A DNA stretch of 64,000 bases from Xiphophorus maculatus (taxonomy: Eukaryota; Chordata; Actinopteri; Cyprinodontiformes; Poeciliidae), in contig NC_036448.1 of NCBI RefSeq assembly GCF_002775205.1, positions 3,312,572 through 3,376,571 of the forward strand, read 5' to 3'. Positions 11,252 to 25,298 of this stretch are shown one piece after another (positions within the stretch are counted from its first letter, which is position 1; each line of letters opens with the position of its first letter). The notes below the pieces were generated by a model that was not told the DNA's origin, did not search any database, and worked only from the letters and a program-made list of their open reading frames with translations. A program made the position numbers and the translations under genes.

Positions 11252-11289
11252 TTTCCCAAGTTTATTTTCCGGAAAATAAACTTGGGAAA
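11252..11289. repeat. perfect 38 bp palindrome with AATAAA on both strands
   Basis: The 19-base arm TTTCCCAAGTTTATTTTCC is followed directly by its reverse complement, with no spacer and a CCGG centre. AATAAA reads on the + strand at 11275-11280 and on the - strand over 11261-11266. It lies about 440 bases beyond the cpn2 stop codon. Confidence 0.85.
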
Positions 11290-11384
11290 CTACGTGCGGC
11301 AAATGTTTTCAAGGTTAGCAAAAAAATGCTAAAGCGCTGAGCCAAAAGGTAGCTCAGATATTAGCTCACTGGAGCAAGTGTGTC

Positions 11385-11505
11385 CAGGATTAAATTACAC
11401 ACAGGTGGACTTTTGTGATTGGATGACTTCTGAAGACATTTTGTTGCACTAAATTTTATTTAGGGGCATCCGAGTAAATGCATATGCACATTTTCTGTTT
11501 TATCA
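11385..11505 (+). mobile_element. Tc1-like transposon fragment
   Basis: ACACACAGGTGGACTTTTGT, GACTTCTGAAGACATTTTGT and TTTATTTAGGGGCATC GAGTAA-type text match, from memory, the 3' flank of a fish Tc1-like element that also occurs at 42.5 and 62.4 kb. The candidate cpn2 poly(A) signal falls inside it. Confidence 0.55.
11455..11460 (-). promoter_or_regulatory. candidate poly(A) signal of cpn2
   Basis: TTTATT on the + strand gives AATAAA on the - strand, 270 bases after the cpn2 stop. It is the first canonical hexamer downstream, and it sits within the Tc1-like fragment. Confidence 0.45.
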
Positions 11506-11729
11506 GTACTCGTTCTTTTAAGTCACTGCAGGACCTTAAATAAAAAAACAACTAGCTAAAGTTTGCACAAAAAGAGCTTTATCCACACTCTGTCATCTAG
11601 CAGCATTTCTTCATACTGGTTATCAGTCGGGGAGTCAGATATTTGCTTACAGTGCTGACTAACAGTCAGGCAACATCATCGACCCCTGGTGTGAAGAAAG
11701 AATTTGATCACTGGACAAAGTCCTTGAAG

Positions 11730-13286
11730 CTAATCGATGGTGCTCTCTCTCAGCGTCTCATTGCTACATTGAGCTTTATCAGACTCTTTTTCCAAAATGT
11801 GCTCCCTAACCTCACCATTTTCCTCTTGAAACTGCACTTTAACCGTCAGGGGAGAGCACTTTTCCACGCTGCACCTGACGACCACGGTGTCGTTAGATAC
11901 TTGCAGGCTGCAGGAGTTCGGCTCAGGCATCCGGTCTGCCGGCAGGTGACAGACCAACTGATCCCTGCTGATGGAAGCCAGGGTTCGTTTTCTCAGAGAG
12001 TCTGGCCTCTCGCAGGCCACCAGGTCCAACAGCTCCACGTCCTGTAAGTTCTGCATTAGCCAGTCGTGAAGGTACCACAGCTGGCATTCGCACCTCCAGG
12101 GGTTCCCGTGAAGCCTCACCGTTGGACGGAAGATAAATTGATCGAAAAGTCCCAGCTGGAGCGTCTCCAGCTTGTTGTTGGACAGGTAGAGCCTCTTAAG
12201 TAAAATCTGGTCCTGAAACAGTTCGGAGTCCAGCTCAGTCAGGCTGTTATTGTGGAAGTTGATCACCAAAATGCTCAACAGGTTTTTAAAGATCCCTTCA
12301 GGCAGAGAGGTGAGCTGGTTGTCAGACAGGTCCAGGCTCTCCAAGAAGGTTAGATTTCTGAAAAGGTTTTCTGTGAGGCTGGAAAGCTGGTTGTCCGACA
12401 ATGTGAGATCTGTCAGTGAGCTCAGGCTCTCCAGAGACAACTCAGTCAGTCTGTTGCTTTTGAGGTTCAGCTCTGTTAGATTTGTTGGCTCCCCTCCGAA
12501 GACTTTATCGGTGAAGGCTGTCAGGCGGTTCCCACGGAGGTTCAGCACACTCAGGTTAGCCAACGCAGAGAAGACGCCGTCGTCGAGCTGCGCTATCCCG
12601 TTCCACTCTAGGTGAAGCTCGATGAGCTGCGAAGTGTTGCGGAATGTGTCAGACGTGAGGTTGCCAATGAGGTTGTTGCCCAACTTCAGAATCTCCAAAC
12701 TGGCCAGGCCAGAAAAGGTCTCTCCTGTGACTTCTTGGATTCTGTTTTGGGAGAGATCAAGAATGCGCAGAGAGCTGAGGTTCCGGAAAAGGAACGGAGG
12801 TAGATCTGACAACATGTTGCTCTTCATCTGCAGAACCTCCAGCTGTGTCAGAGGGTCAAACAGCCCAGGAAGTATTGTTTTCAGGCTGTTGTAGTTGAGC
12901 AGCAGTTTGGTTAGCTTCTCCTGCTTGGAGAAGGTTCCCAGGTAGAGATGATCCAGCAGGGAATTCCCGCTGATCTCCAGCTCCTGGAGCTCGGTCAGAT
13001 CCTCAAACGCGCTCAAGTGGATACTTTTCAGGGCATTGTTTAGGAAGATGAGCTTGGTGAGCTGTGGGCTCTCCATCAGCGAGTGGGAAAAGAGGTACGC
13101 CAAGGAGGACGTCATTATAATAACCTCCCTGACCTGTCTAGAGACGTCCCTGGGTAAAGTCGACATCCTCTCATCGGCACACAGCACTTGAAGCTCAGTG
13201 AAGCATTGGCATTTGTATGGACAGGTGCTGATGCCTATACGGCAGAGAAGCAGCATCAGGAGAGTCCGACCCAACTGTCTGTCCAT
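11730..13286 (-). CDS. cpn2: carboxypeptidase N subunit 2-like secreted leucine-rich-repeat protein
   Basis: CPN2 is the non-catalytic glycoprotein subunit that carries and stabilises plasma carboxypeptidase N. The 518-residue protein (human about 545) has a signal peptide (1-21, core LLMLLLC) and a cysteine-rich LRR N-cap from C22 (CPYKCQCF, VLCADE). About 13 LRRs follow, with the LxxLxLxxNxLxxLxxxxF pattern, then an LRR C-cap at 395-446 (NPWRCECQLWYLHDWL to QLVC) and a 72-residue cysteine-containing tail. No transmembrane segment follows the cap, which argues against LRRC15 and GP5, the related membrane proteins near CPN2 in human. The texts TKLIFLN, GLFDPLTQLE, SLPEGIF and HGNPWRCEC follow CPN2. 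At least eight NxS/T sites fit its heavy glycosylation. I chose MDRQ at 13286 because an intron acceptor (TTTTTGCAG) ends five bases upstream, so the longer in-frame start at 13340 would be intronic. No frameshift is seen. Confidence 0.85.
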   Translation of the reverse strand: MDRQLGRTLLMLLLCRIGISTCPYKCQCFTELQVLCADERMSTLPRDVSRQVREVIIMTSSLAYLFSHSLMESPQLTKLIFLNNALKSIHLSAFEDLTELQELEISGNSLLDHLYLGTFSKQEKLTKLLLNYNSLKTILPGLFDPLTQLEVLQMKSNMLSDLPPFLFRNLSSLRILDLSQNRIQEVTGETFSGLASLEILKLGNNLIGNLTSDTFRNTSQLIELHLEWNGIAQLDDGVFSALANLSVLNLRGNRLTAFTDKVFGGEPTNLTELNLKSNRLTELSLESLSSLTDLTLSDNQLSSLTENLFRNLTFLESLDLSDNQLTSLPEGIFKNLLSILVINFHNNSLTELDSELFQDQILLKRLYLSNNKLETLQLGLFDQFIFRPTVRLHGNPWRCECQLWYLHDWLMQNLQDVELLDLVACERPDSLRKRTLASISRDQLVCHLPADRMPEPNSCSLQVSNDTVVVRCSVEKCSPLTVKVQFQEENGEVREHILEKESDKAQCSNETLRESTID

Positions 13287-13291
13287 GGTTA

Positions 13292-13463
13292 CTGCAAAAA
13301 CAATGTGAAGAAAGAATGTAAAATAACATTTGATAGACATTGATAGACAATAGACATTTGATGGGGGGTGGATACATTAAACTGCCACAATTTCTGTTCA
13401 CCGACAATTCAATCACAAAAGAACCCGACTTTTCCAATAAAAGTCAAAAGAACTCCAACGTAC
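13292..13463 (-). other. probable 5' UTR intron of cpn2
   Basis: On the - strand, CACACAG|GTACGT gives a strong donor with the exon ending at 13464. GTTTTTGCAG|TAACCATGG gives an acceptor with the exon starting at 13291, so the ATG lies five bases into exon 2. The intron would be 172 bases. The 5' exon would extend from 13464 to an unknown start, perhaps near 13.5-13.6 kb. Confidence 0.6.
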
Positions 13464-13854
13464 CTGTGTGTTACGGCGATTCCATAGCACTGAGATAAAT
13501 GTGCGGGTGGATCGGCAAAGCAGCTGACGCAGACTGCAAACAACAAGCCTGACTTGGGAGAGATAAAAACCTTTGGACAGCAGCCTGGGTGCTGCCACGA
13601 TTTCATCAGACCAACATCACAAAAGGTTACTGCTGAGATAAGTGGACTGTTAGTTTCAGCAAAACAAAACAAAACACAACACAGAGGTTTAGTAAAACAA
13701 AGCAAACAGATTCAAGAGAAAATGATTTTCTCACTGTGTCAGATTATAGTTCCAGGTCACATCATAATACATCAAGAAATCTATTCATGTCAATAATTCA
13801 GTTACAATCGAGAACCTCATAATAGTTCCAATATTTATGGATACTGATGTCAAG

Positions 13855-14472
13855 TAGGGATGAGAAAATTAATCAGGTGAATCAATTATTGAAATAATCA
13901 GCATCTAATTTAGTATTCAGATGCCCGTTTGCTGGAGAATCCAGACCCTAAAAGACAAAACTGTACAAAAAAAAATAGATCCATTTTGAATCTAAGATGA
14001 AAACCCTTTTTTTTTGGTCTGTAAATTTGTTCTTTCCAGAACTCCTCAAGTGGCAGTTTTACTTTCATCTGGTTCAAATTCTGTAAAAAAAAAAAAATTC
14101 TACAAGCACATTTTACTATTTAATTGCTAATGGGCTAATGCAAAAACCAAAGATCAACCCAAAACTGCATTGATATTAAGTCCAGCAGAAAGGGTTGATG
14201 TTTTCACTTGTTGATGTTAGAAATATATATTTTTTTAGCTGTAGACGCTTCCTTTTCTACAAATGATCAAGGATTCACTAAACACATTCTGACATTGCAT
14301 TTTAGGCAGATAAAAGTTTCTTTTATTATTTAAAAGAGGAAATTAAATATTTGTTAAATTTCATTTTACATCTATTTTTGATATTGTATAAAATATGCGT
14401 TTTTTTAAATCCAATTGCTCAGAATCTTGTCAGAATCCAAGATTAGTAAAATAATCATAAGTTGCAGCCCTA
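13855..14472. mobile_element. hAT-like non-autonomous element (degenerate)
   Basis: The left edge reads TAGGGATGAG. The right edge, on the reverse strand, reads TAGGGCTGCAACTTATGATT and then ATTTTACTAATC. This is text I associate with a common fish hAT-type element beginning TAGGGCTGCAACTAA. No 8 bp target duplication is visible. There is no coding capacity. Confidence 0.5.
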
Positions 14473-14634
14473 ATTTTGGGCATTTTGATAAATATGTTTT
14501 ACTGCTAATTTAAGTTATTCAGAAAAACTTAATATTACATACGACTGAAAGATTTTAATATAGTAAGCCCTCTAAAAACTATGTCCATGTATAGTACAAT
14601 ATTATCCACTTAGTACTTGGTCTGGGCTCCTTTA

Positions 14635-14800
14635 ACATGAATGATTGCTTTAATGCAGAGAGGTATCGAGGAGATCAGCAGAGGATAGAACACAGTAAAC
14701 AAAACGGGGCTGAGAACGGAGCCTTGAGGAACCCCATATGTAACGTTTGTTTCAGATTTATAATGACCAAGTCAGACCTGATAAGAACAGAACCAATCAG
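14635..14800 (+). repeat. fragment of the 3.2 kb interspersed repeat family
   Basis: GGGGCTGAGAACGGAGCCTT and GAGGAACCCCATATGTAA match, from memory, an internal part of the fish repeat also seen at 3200-4085 and 36290-36615. Both edges are unclear. Confidence 0.5.
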
Positions 14801-14830
14801 TCTTCCCTTTGACTATACAGATCACAATAT

Positions 14831-15389
14831 AATATAACATTCATACAGTAAAAAAATATATAAATTTGGACTTATATAATACTTGATTCTACAAAGAATC
14901 TGAATTTTGTGTTTTCACTTATCTGTAATCAATAACCGTCAAAATAATGAGAAATAAATTACTCGGCATATTAAATATAAACGATGTGTTTGTGATATGT
15001 TAAGGTTTTAATTTGAATGATATTCTATGAATATTCCTAAAATTGCACAGACTTTGGAGATTGTGTGGCAAACCCCACTTATGTCTGAGTGATATTTTAT
15101 TGTTTTTTTCTCCAGTTTAAGGATTTTAAGCAATTCCCTTCATTGCAGTAGAAGCTCAGGTCCACATAGTGTCACCATTTTTCTTCTTCACTGGATGAAA
15201 GGCAGTGAGAGTCCTGGATCCTCCCTTTTCCTCCAGGTTCTTACCAAGGGAATGCACGGCTGCATACCTGTTGTTTTTTTCTTTTCTTTCTGTGATCCAC
15301 AGGGAAAGAACATCAAGCCAGGTTCCAATCTTTAAAAACGTTCTCTCTCTACTTCACAGCATTTGTTTCATCCTTCTAAAGGTCAAAAA
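14831..15389 (+). other. upstream region and 5' UTR of the claudin gene
   Basis: AT-rich up to about 15120. A pyrimidine tract followed by GATCCACAG at 15294-15302 resembles a splice acceptor 88 bases before the ATG, so a non-coding first exon upstream is possible. I see no confident TATA box or CpG-rich promoter. Confidence 0.35.
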
Positions 15390-18820
<3,431 letters not shown>

Positions 18821-18885
18821 GAAGGAGCTCTGGCTCTGCAGCCTCTGCTAAGGCACCAGTCCACCGGGATATACAGCTCTATGTC

Positions 18886-19086
18886 AATAAACAGCATGTT
18901 TTCTATTTCTTTGTTTTGTCCAAACGTTATGGAAATCCAAAACTATTGTTTGAGTTTTAACGTGACGTCCACTTCTTTTACTGTAATGGTTTTTTTTTAG
19001 AGCTGATGTAAAATGTAGGGAAGAGAAGTGTTCTTTCATCTGAATTTCTTGATTTTTTAAATTATTATGATTAAATACAAAATAAA
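18886..19086 (+). promoter_or_regulatory. poly(A) signals of the claudin gene
   Basis: AATAAA at 18886-18891 (66 bases after the stop) and again at 19081-19086. Either could end the transcript; the second gives a more usual 3' UTR length. Confidence 0.55.
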
Positions 19087-19413
19087 ATCTGAGAAACATT
19101 TCCATCTATAAGTGTGTCCTTCTGTACTAGTGAATTAAAAGGAACACCAGATGAATTTTTTTTTTAAACTGCCATCTAATTCCTGTTTTTACATGGCTTA
19201 TTTCCCAAATCCAAGTACTCAATATCAAATATCTCTCTAGAGAAATATCTGTAGGAGAGGTTTTATCTCATGACCTTTCCTACAACCTTTTGCATAGTGT
19301 CTACAGCTGTACATGCCTGGAACATTCAGGCTGTACACGAATTTTAATAAAAATATCCAATAAATAATTAAAACTTTTTGTGTGCAAATGGCTGTTGATG
19401 TGCAAATCTATGT

Positions 19414-19800
19414 TTAAAGGGGCAGTAGTACGTGTTTTTCCAGGCACATAGTGCCATCTATTAGCACAATCAAGTAATCTTGTTACCTTCAGTTGTTATA
19501 AAAATGCTGTGTATGTCAAACATGACTTAGAAGAAACTTGACTTCCCAACATGACATCTTCAAATTGGGCCTCTGTCTCTTTAAGAAACTCCTACTCTTT
19601 CTGAAGCTCTCCCTTCAGGAAGTCATCACAACATGGCTCCTCTATTAACCCTGACAACGTTTTTACCAACATTGGTCGCCATGGGAGATTTCTTAAACAT
19701 GTACGAAATAATCAAGGCAACACTCCAGGTATGTTTTGATGACGGAATAACATCACAACACGATGTAAAGTAAAAGAAAAAAAGTCAATTTTACATAAAA
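19414..19800 (-). mobile_element. TTAA-bounded repeat family, copy 4 (reverse, internally deleted)
   Basis: Starts TTAA then AGGGGCAGTAGTACGTG on the + strand and runs backwards through the family. The central CACCTGGTGGAAC block is missing. It ends near TCAATTTTACAT. Confidence 0.7.
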
Positions 19801-22800
19801 TTTTTTATTTGTCATTATCTTTCAAGAGTATAACAAAATTGGAGTGGTACCCTGATTGATAAATAGATGAACAAATAAAGTCTTTATCAGTTATTAAGGT
19901 GCATGTCAAGAGGGATACTTACTTATTACTGTTGACAAAAAGGCTTACACAAATAAGTATGTCAAGCATAAAATGCAGGTTAAAAATAAGATAGATAAAA
20001 CAACATAATCATAAGTTAGATAAAACCAGAAGTTCAATTCAATTCCGTTTCTAAAGCACCATTTCACAACAAATATTGCCTAAAGGCACTTTTCCAAAAA
20101 CGTCATTTCAGTTCAGTCACACATGCATTTCGATTGGTCCTCGCTGAACCAACATTCTACTGGGTAAAACCACATTCTGCAACATCAAAAGTCTGAATAG
20201 AAAAAGTCACCGACACAGAGGGTCATGTTTTAGTGTGAGGTTTACATCAATGACTCCTTCTGTGTAAAACAATACATTGAAAATGAAAAGTAGATTTGTT
20301 GTTATAAATCTTCAATCTTCAAAGTTGTAAATATGTACCAGCAGATTTTTAAAGGCTTAGAAATCCTTAAAACAAGACTTTTTATTATTTGCTGCCATGG
20401 AGTCAAATCTCAAACCTATGAACTTTATGTGACCATAGCAACATAGTTTGATTATAAAACTCTCACTGAATGCCTGGTTTATGGGGAATCACTTAGATTT
20501 TTGACTGAAATGCTGTTTTTCTGCCTCAGGCAGGGAATCTGCTTTGTTTATAAAACTAACTGTTTTTGATAACATAACATCCTCAGCTTTGTCTTTGCAG
20601 TGTCTTCAGATTGTGCCCTTTGTCTTTTGTACCTTTTAGGTTGTTCTGATGTGTTTTCCAGCCCACCACCTCCCTGTTCAATATGACCTTGAGCCAGCAG
20701 AAGAGGGAGGGAATCGGTTGAATGCAAACATCTCCACGCTTTTAACAAAAGTGATGTGGCAGATAAAATCATGCAAAAACAAACACACATCTTTTAATAT
20801 TCTTCGTTTTTACGTTGTTGAGATTTCTGGTGACGCTTAACGGGAACAAAAAGGTTTACTTTCAAAGGATTTGTTAACTACCCTAAGAACAGGTACAAAT
20901 GTGTCGCCTGGAGGAATGTCCTTCACCTGGAAACCAGGGGGGAGGGGCCTGCTGACAGACCAGATGTTCCAACATGCCTGTTCGCTTCAAGAAACATGTC
21001 AGGAGACATTTGTTGCAACATGAAAGAATGATATGCTATGGTGCCCAAAGTATGCTTTAATTATCTGGAAGAAAAAGCAGGAAGAGTGTCTGAAGGGAAG
21101 GTTTTCCTCCTCCTCCCTCTGACTAGAGAACATCCAGCCTGGTTGTTCGGTGCGTCTTAATGGACTCTGTTTTCTATATCAATGTGATGATGCTCTGATG
21201 GGCTGGTGGAGAGTTTACCTTTGACTGCAGGAGAAACGCCACCGCAACACTGGAGAGGAAAAGTTTGGAAAATTTAGGGGAGTTCCTAAATCGCTCCAAG
21301 TGTTTTAGACAAACACTTGGAGCGGAGAGAGAGCGCCACCATGTGGTCAGGCTTCATTAAACCTTTCATTACAGTTAAAAGTCTACAAGAATCTTTGATA
21401 GCAAATATTGTAAAGGTGAACACACACCGTTTCCACAGTTAGGTATTAACTTCTTACATTTTTGGGGAAAAGAATTACTTTTAGGAACATTTTTACTACG
21501 CTGTGCTTTTTACTTTTACGTGAGTGTTTTTATTATGAAGTATCACTACTCCGAGCAAAAACTTCTGGATGCTCTACCCTCTGTGAGAAACTTCACTGAA
21601 TGAAGAACAAACTTATCTTAGAAAGAATTCACCAGACACACAGTCTTTGTTTAATGTCGACAGAAATTTATTTGGAAAAATATTTTGTTGTTGTTGTTGT
21701 TGTTTTTTTGCCTGATTATGTTATTTCGTAATAATATTATTTATATAAATTATTTTTATTTTGGTCTTTAAAATACCAAAATTTCCACATTACTATATTT
21801 TGGTCTATCTGATTAATTTCACTTGAGCTAAAATAAGTAAAAGTAGCTCTTCTCTTACTTGAGTATTTTTAGTTCTCTACCTTCTGGCTGTTTCCGTGAC
21901 AACAGGTTCAAACTCCCATAAATTTCACTTCCAACTTGTGGAATACACTAGCATGTATTTGCTAATTTACATTTTCTAATGAGAACTAAAAGTGGTATCA
22001 TATCATAAAAAACACATTAATTATTAAAGATACCCATTCACAGAAATAGAAAAATACAGACATCTAAATGCACATAAAAAAGAGAACATAAAAAAATCTA
22101 GATGAAGCTAATAAAGAATAACAGAACCATAAATTAGATCATGATTTATGAAAAATATTATGTATTTAGTTTATTAATCAGAAGGTAAAAATTTGTTTTT
22201 TTTGGCCCAGTAGAATTGTCTTTGCAATTTTTAATAAAAAAATACAAATAAAAAATAAAAATAAAACCGAATTAAAATGAGTAAAATATAAGAAGAAAAT
22301 GGATAATACCCTCAGTTACTAACCACAGGAAATACGTTTTACACGTTCATGACAAACTGTTTTGTCAAAACAGCATAAAGTGTAACTGAAATATAGTATT
22401 TTAAACCTAATTTTGAAGCTATGAGATTTTTCTAGAACTTAGAGGAGTAATGTAGGGCGGTGGCCACTAGAGGGAAGCAGAATCTACTTTTTGTGCTTTT
22501 TTTTTTTCTTTTCACTTTCAAGGATCTCAGCAAAAAACAGGTAAACAGCTTGACATGAATAGATTCAGACATGTTTATAGGTATAAAATTGAACATTTTT
22601 TGGCTCATGAGCTGTTGGACAGAAGTCACACTGTGGGAGGTGACATTGGCAGAGGATGAATAATGGGCTTAAGAGGTGAAGTGATTTACTTTGAAGTAGA
22701 TGAAGACACTTAGTTCCTCTCCTCTCACTACATCTCCCAACACCAACATTGCCTCACACCGAGAGCTTTTCATAGCAAAATAGAAAGTCTGAAAATGTGA

Positions 22801-23430
22801 AATGACAACTCAGAACTGGAGTAAACACATCTGAGGTGATAAATGTGTGAGCATCTTGTCACTGCAAAGTCTCAGCTGCTGCCATAATTCTGTAATAGGC
22901 TTACCTAGGTGAGTGGGCAAACTCTCCTCCTCTGCTTGCTTGCTAACATGTTCCCTGCTAAGCTAAACAAGAGTCAGAGGTAAAAGGCAAAGCTAAACAT
23001 AAACAGTTCAGAGGGGAAAGGAAAAGGTCGACAGATTGCACAAACAGAGGAGCTCGGTGATCTATAACCCGCTCTCACAACTGACCTCTGGGCCTCTGTC
23101 GTCAGCGCTTACTCTCATTTTAGGAAGCAACTTTGAATAACTCAAGTGAGTTCAGCCTGCATTTGTAGGCCAGGCTTCAATCCTGTTTCCCCCGAGATAA
23201 CCAGCTGTTCTGTTCAGAATACACAAGAGGCACGTTTTTAATCTGCATTTCAGATTTTCTTCTAAAGAAGATGTGCTGCAGAATGACATTTTCTCTTTTG
23301 AAGGAAAGCTCAATGTAAAGACTGGTGTGATTTGAAGAGGCACGTACTGGATCGCATGCTCCTCTTCAATCACTGGGAAACAAAAAGATTTGTTGAAAAA
23401 TGCAAATGAGAATGATATATGAAGAAATTT
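19801..23430. other. gene-free intergenic sequence
   Basis: No exon-like ORF is present. A repeat tail on the reverse strand (TTCAATTCAATTCCG, 20036-20100), a (TTG)6 tract at 21685-21702 and a 14 bp hairpin at 21292-21324 are the only structures I can point to. Confidence 0.45.
21292..21324. repeat. 14 bp perfect hairpin
   Basis: CGCTCCAAGTGTTT, a five-base loop TAGAC, then the exact reverse complement. It is too short for a typical pre-miRNA. Confidence 0.8.
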
Positions 23431-23438
23431 GTTTACAG

Positions 23439-24061
23439 CAAGGGTGGTCAAAGTGAGGCCTAGGGGCCATTTGTGGCCCCTGGACTCATTCGGACCACAG
23501 CTCAAGAATAAATTAGAACAAAACTAGGCTTTTAAAATCAAAAACTACTTACAGGAATGTTAGATGCAATACAAAATGGTCCCCTTTTCCAAGCTTTCTG
23601 TTTTGGTTATATCGTCATGGTAACTACAACCATATTGAGTTGTAGTCTAAAATCCACCCTGGTGTAAAGAGATTTGCTTTTATTTGCTGTATTAAACTTG
23701 ACTAAGTACAGCAAGTGTTTTAAAATGAAGACTGACCAAGATGCTGTTCTTATTGTTGAAAATAATAAAAAATGTTTTTTAAGTTTCTGTTAATCAAGCT
23801 TTAAATAATAAGCAAACTAGATGCTTTTTCATTTAACAAGGAAAAATCATCTAAAGTTTAGGATCAACAATCCCAATCCTATGCAAACATCTGATTATTT
23901 GTTTAATTAAAATAATTCATGCTTAATTTATAGTTTAGCTGAGTTTTTTTATCACATTTTTGGTCATTCTAGTTTTAAAAAATATATATTTTTTGGCCCG
24001 TGAATAATTTGGAGCTAATAATTTTGACAAAATGACATGACAAAATGTTTGGACATCCCTG
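23439..24061. mobile_element. hAT-type non-autonomous element with 8 bp target duplication
   Basis: The element begins CAAGGGTGGTCAAAGTGAGG. Read from the other end it begins CAGGGATGTCCAAACATTTT, so the termini are imperfect inverted repeats of the hAT CAGGG type. It is flanked on both sides by the identical octamer GTTTACAG (23431-23438 and 24062-24069), the duplication length of hAT transposition. The 623 bases contain no transposase-like ORF. Subterminal GGCCCC-type phrases (GGGGCCATTTGTGGCC; TTGGCCCGTG) are typical of a common vertebrate hAT family. Confidence 0.8.
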
Positions 24062-24252
24062 GTTTACAGGCAGTTGCCAGAGCCTCTGACAGGCAGTCAA
24101 AGCAGTCAGTAAAGAGCTTTAAACAGAGGAATCCACAGAGATTTCCTTTAAAGGTTTACCAGGCCTTCATTAGGTTTGATAGTCACATGTTGGCAAAAAT
24201 GGTCTGAATGTAGACCAAATGACATGTTTGTCATTTGACACCATGTATGGTG

Positions 24253-24288
24253 CTTTTTTATAGCACCATACTTGGTGCTATAAAAAAG
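24253..24288. repeat. 16 bp perfect hairpin
   Basis: CTTTTTTATAGCACCA, loop TACT, then the exact reverse complement. It sits at the outer edge of the Tc1-like relic that follows, so it may be part of a foldback end. Confidence 0.8.
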
Positions 24289-24480
24289 TTTGCTCCCTCA
24301 CAGATTTTTGCTTTTTTGTCACATTTAAATGTTTCAAGTAATCAATTTACATTCAATTAGTTCAGTTAGAATTATTTTTAGAAAGCTGAGATATATTTGA
24401 CACGTCTAGACCTGTGGAATCCAGAAATCCCTCAGATAGATCCGGTCTGACATCATGAAGTAGGCTGGAAGATCTCAAAT
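24260..24480 (+). mobile_element. Tc1-like 5' end relic
   Basis: GTTTGCTCCCTCACAG, TTGTCACATTTAAATGTTTC and AGAAATCCCTCAGATAG resemble the 5' flank of a common fish Tc1-like element (gttTGCCCCCT, TTGTCACACTTAAATGTTTC). It is deleted internally and does not reach the transposase. Confidence 0.5.
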
Positions 24481-24754
24481 ATTGTGCACCAAGCTGAAAA
24501 AATTCAAAAACAGGTCAGAAACAAAGTTTGAGGCATCCACATTTAAGTAGATGTCTACAACTAGTAGACCACAAGTAGTACTAGCAGTAGTGCAAAGCCA
24601 TTTTTGTGGATGTGGGTGAGAGTTATTATCCACAAATACAGAAAATGAAACAGTGTTCTGAGGAGTTTCTTTTGTATCAAAATTACAAAGAAGCAAATCA
24701 ACAATCCATTAATGAACTCACAAAATAAAGAACAACATTCAAAATGAGCTAAAA

Positions 24755-25030
24755 AATTAGCTAACAAATGAAATATTTATCTTGCAAACTAATTTGCATA
24801 TTAGCTAAATATTTAGCTTGGACTTAAATATTTAGATACAAGTTTGGAGTATAAATGTTTAGTTTGGGAATTAAATGTTTTGTTGAAATAGACATGTAGT
24901 TTGAAAACTAAATATTTAGCACAGACTTAAGCACTTAGTTGGGAACTAAATATTTAGCCTCCTAACCAAATATTTAATTTCAAAAATGTGAATTTATAAA
25001 CTAAATATTTAGCTTATGAATAATATATTT
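24755..25030. repeat. AT-rich degenerate repeat, AAATATTTAGCT-type
   Basis: Second array of the motif found in claudin intron 3: repeated TAAATATTTAGCTT and AAACTAAATATTTAGC variants. Confidence 0.65.
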
Positions 25031-25255
25031 AGTTTGGAACTCTGATTTGTAAATGTATGGTGAAAATATGACTTTGAAAAATGAACACCTACATGTTTTT
25101 CTTTTTGATAAGCTAAATAAACCAAAAATATTGCTGTTAATTTTTTACTGTGTATGTTTACAAAGAGCACCCCATATTTTTCCTGTGGGTTAAGCCAGCA
25201 GCAGGGTGTTCCTGCTGCAATATATGACAGTGCGTCTCAGTATGGACCAGTTCCA

Positions 25256-25298
25256 ATCTGAGAGCTGCAGCTGCCTAAAAGAGCTGCAGCTCTCAGAT
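25256..25298. repeat. 17 bp perfect inverted repeat
   Basis: ATCTGAGAGCTGCAGCT, a 9-base loop GCCTAAAAG, then its exact reverse complement. The arm has an inner AGCTGCAGCT palindrome. Confidence 0.8.

Noticed and set aside
12250..12894. Forward-strand frames of 60-120 codons inside the LRR gene
   Set aside because: Antisense shadows of the repeat-rich cpn2 coding sequence.
11730..13340. LRRC15 or GP5 identity for the LRR gene
   Set aside because: Both have a membrane anchor after the LRR C-cap; this protein ends with a soluble 72-residue tail and follows CPN2 motifs.
13195..13705. Open frames upstream of cpn2 on the reverse strand
   Set aside because: They cross the predicted 5' UTR intron and have no domain; shadows of UTR and intron sequence.
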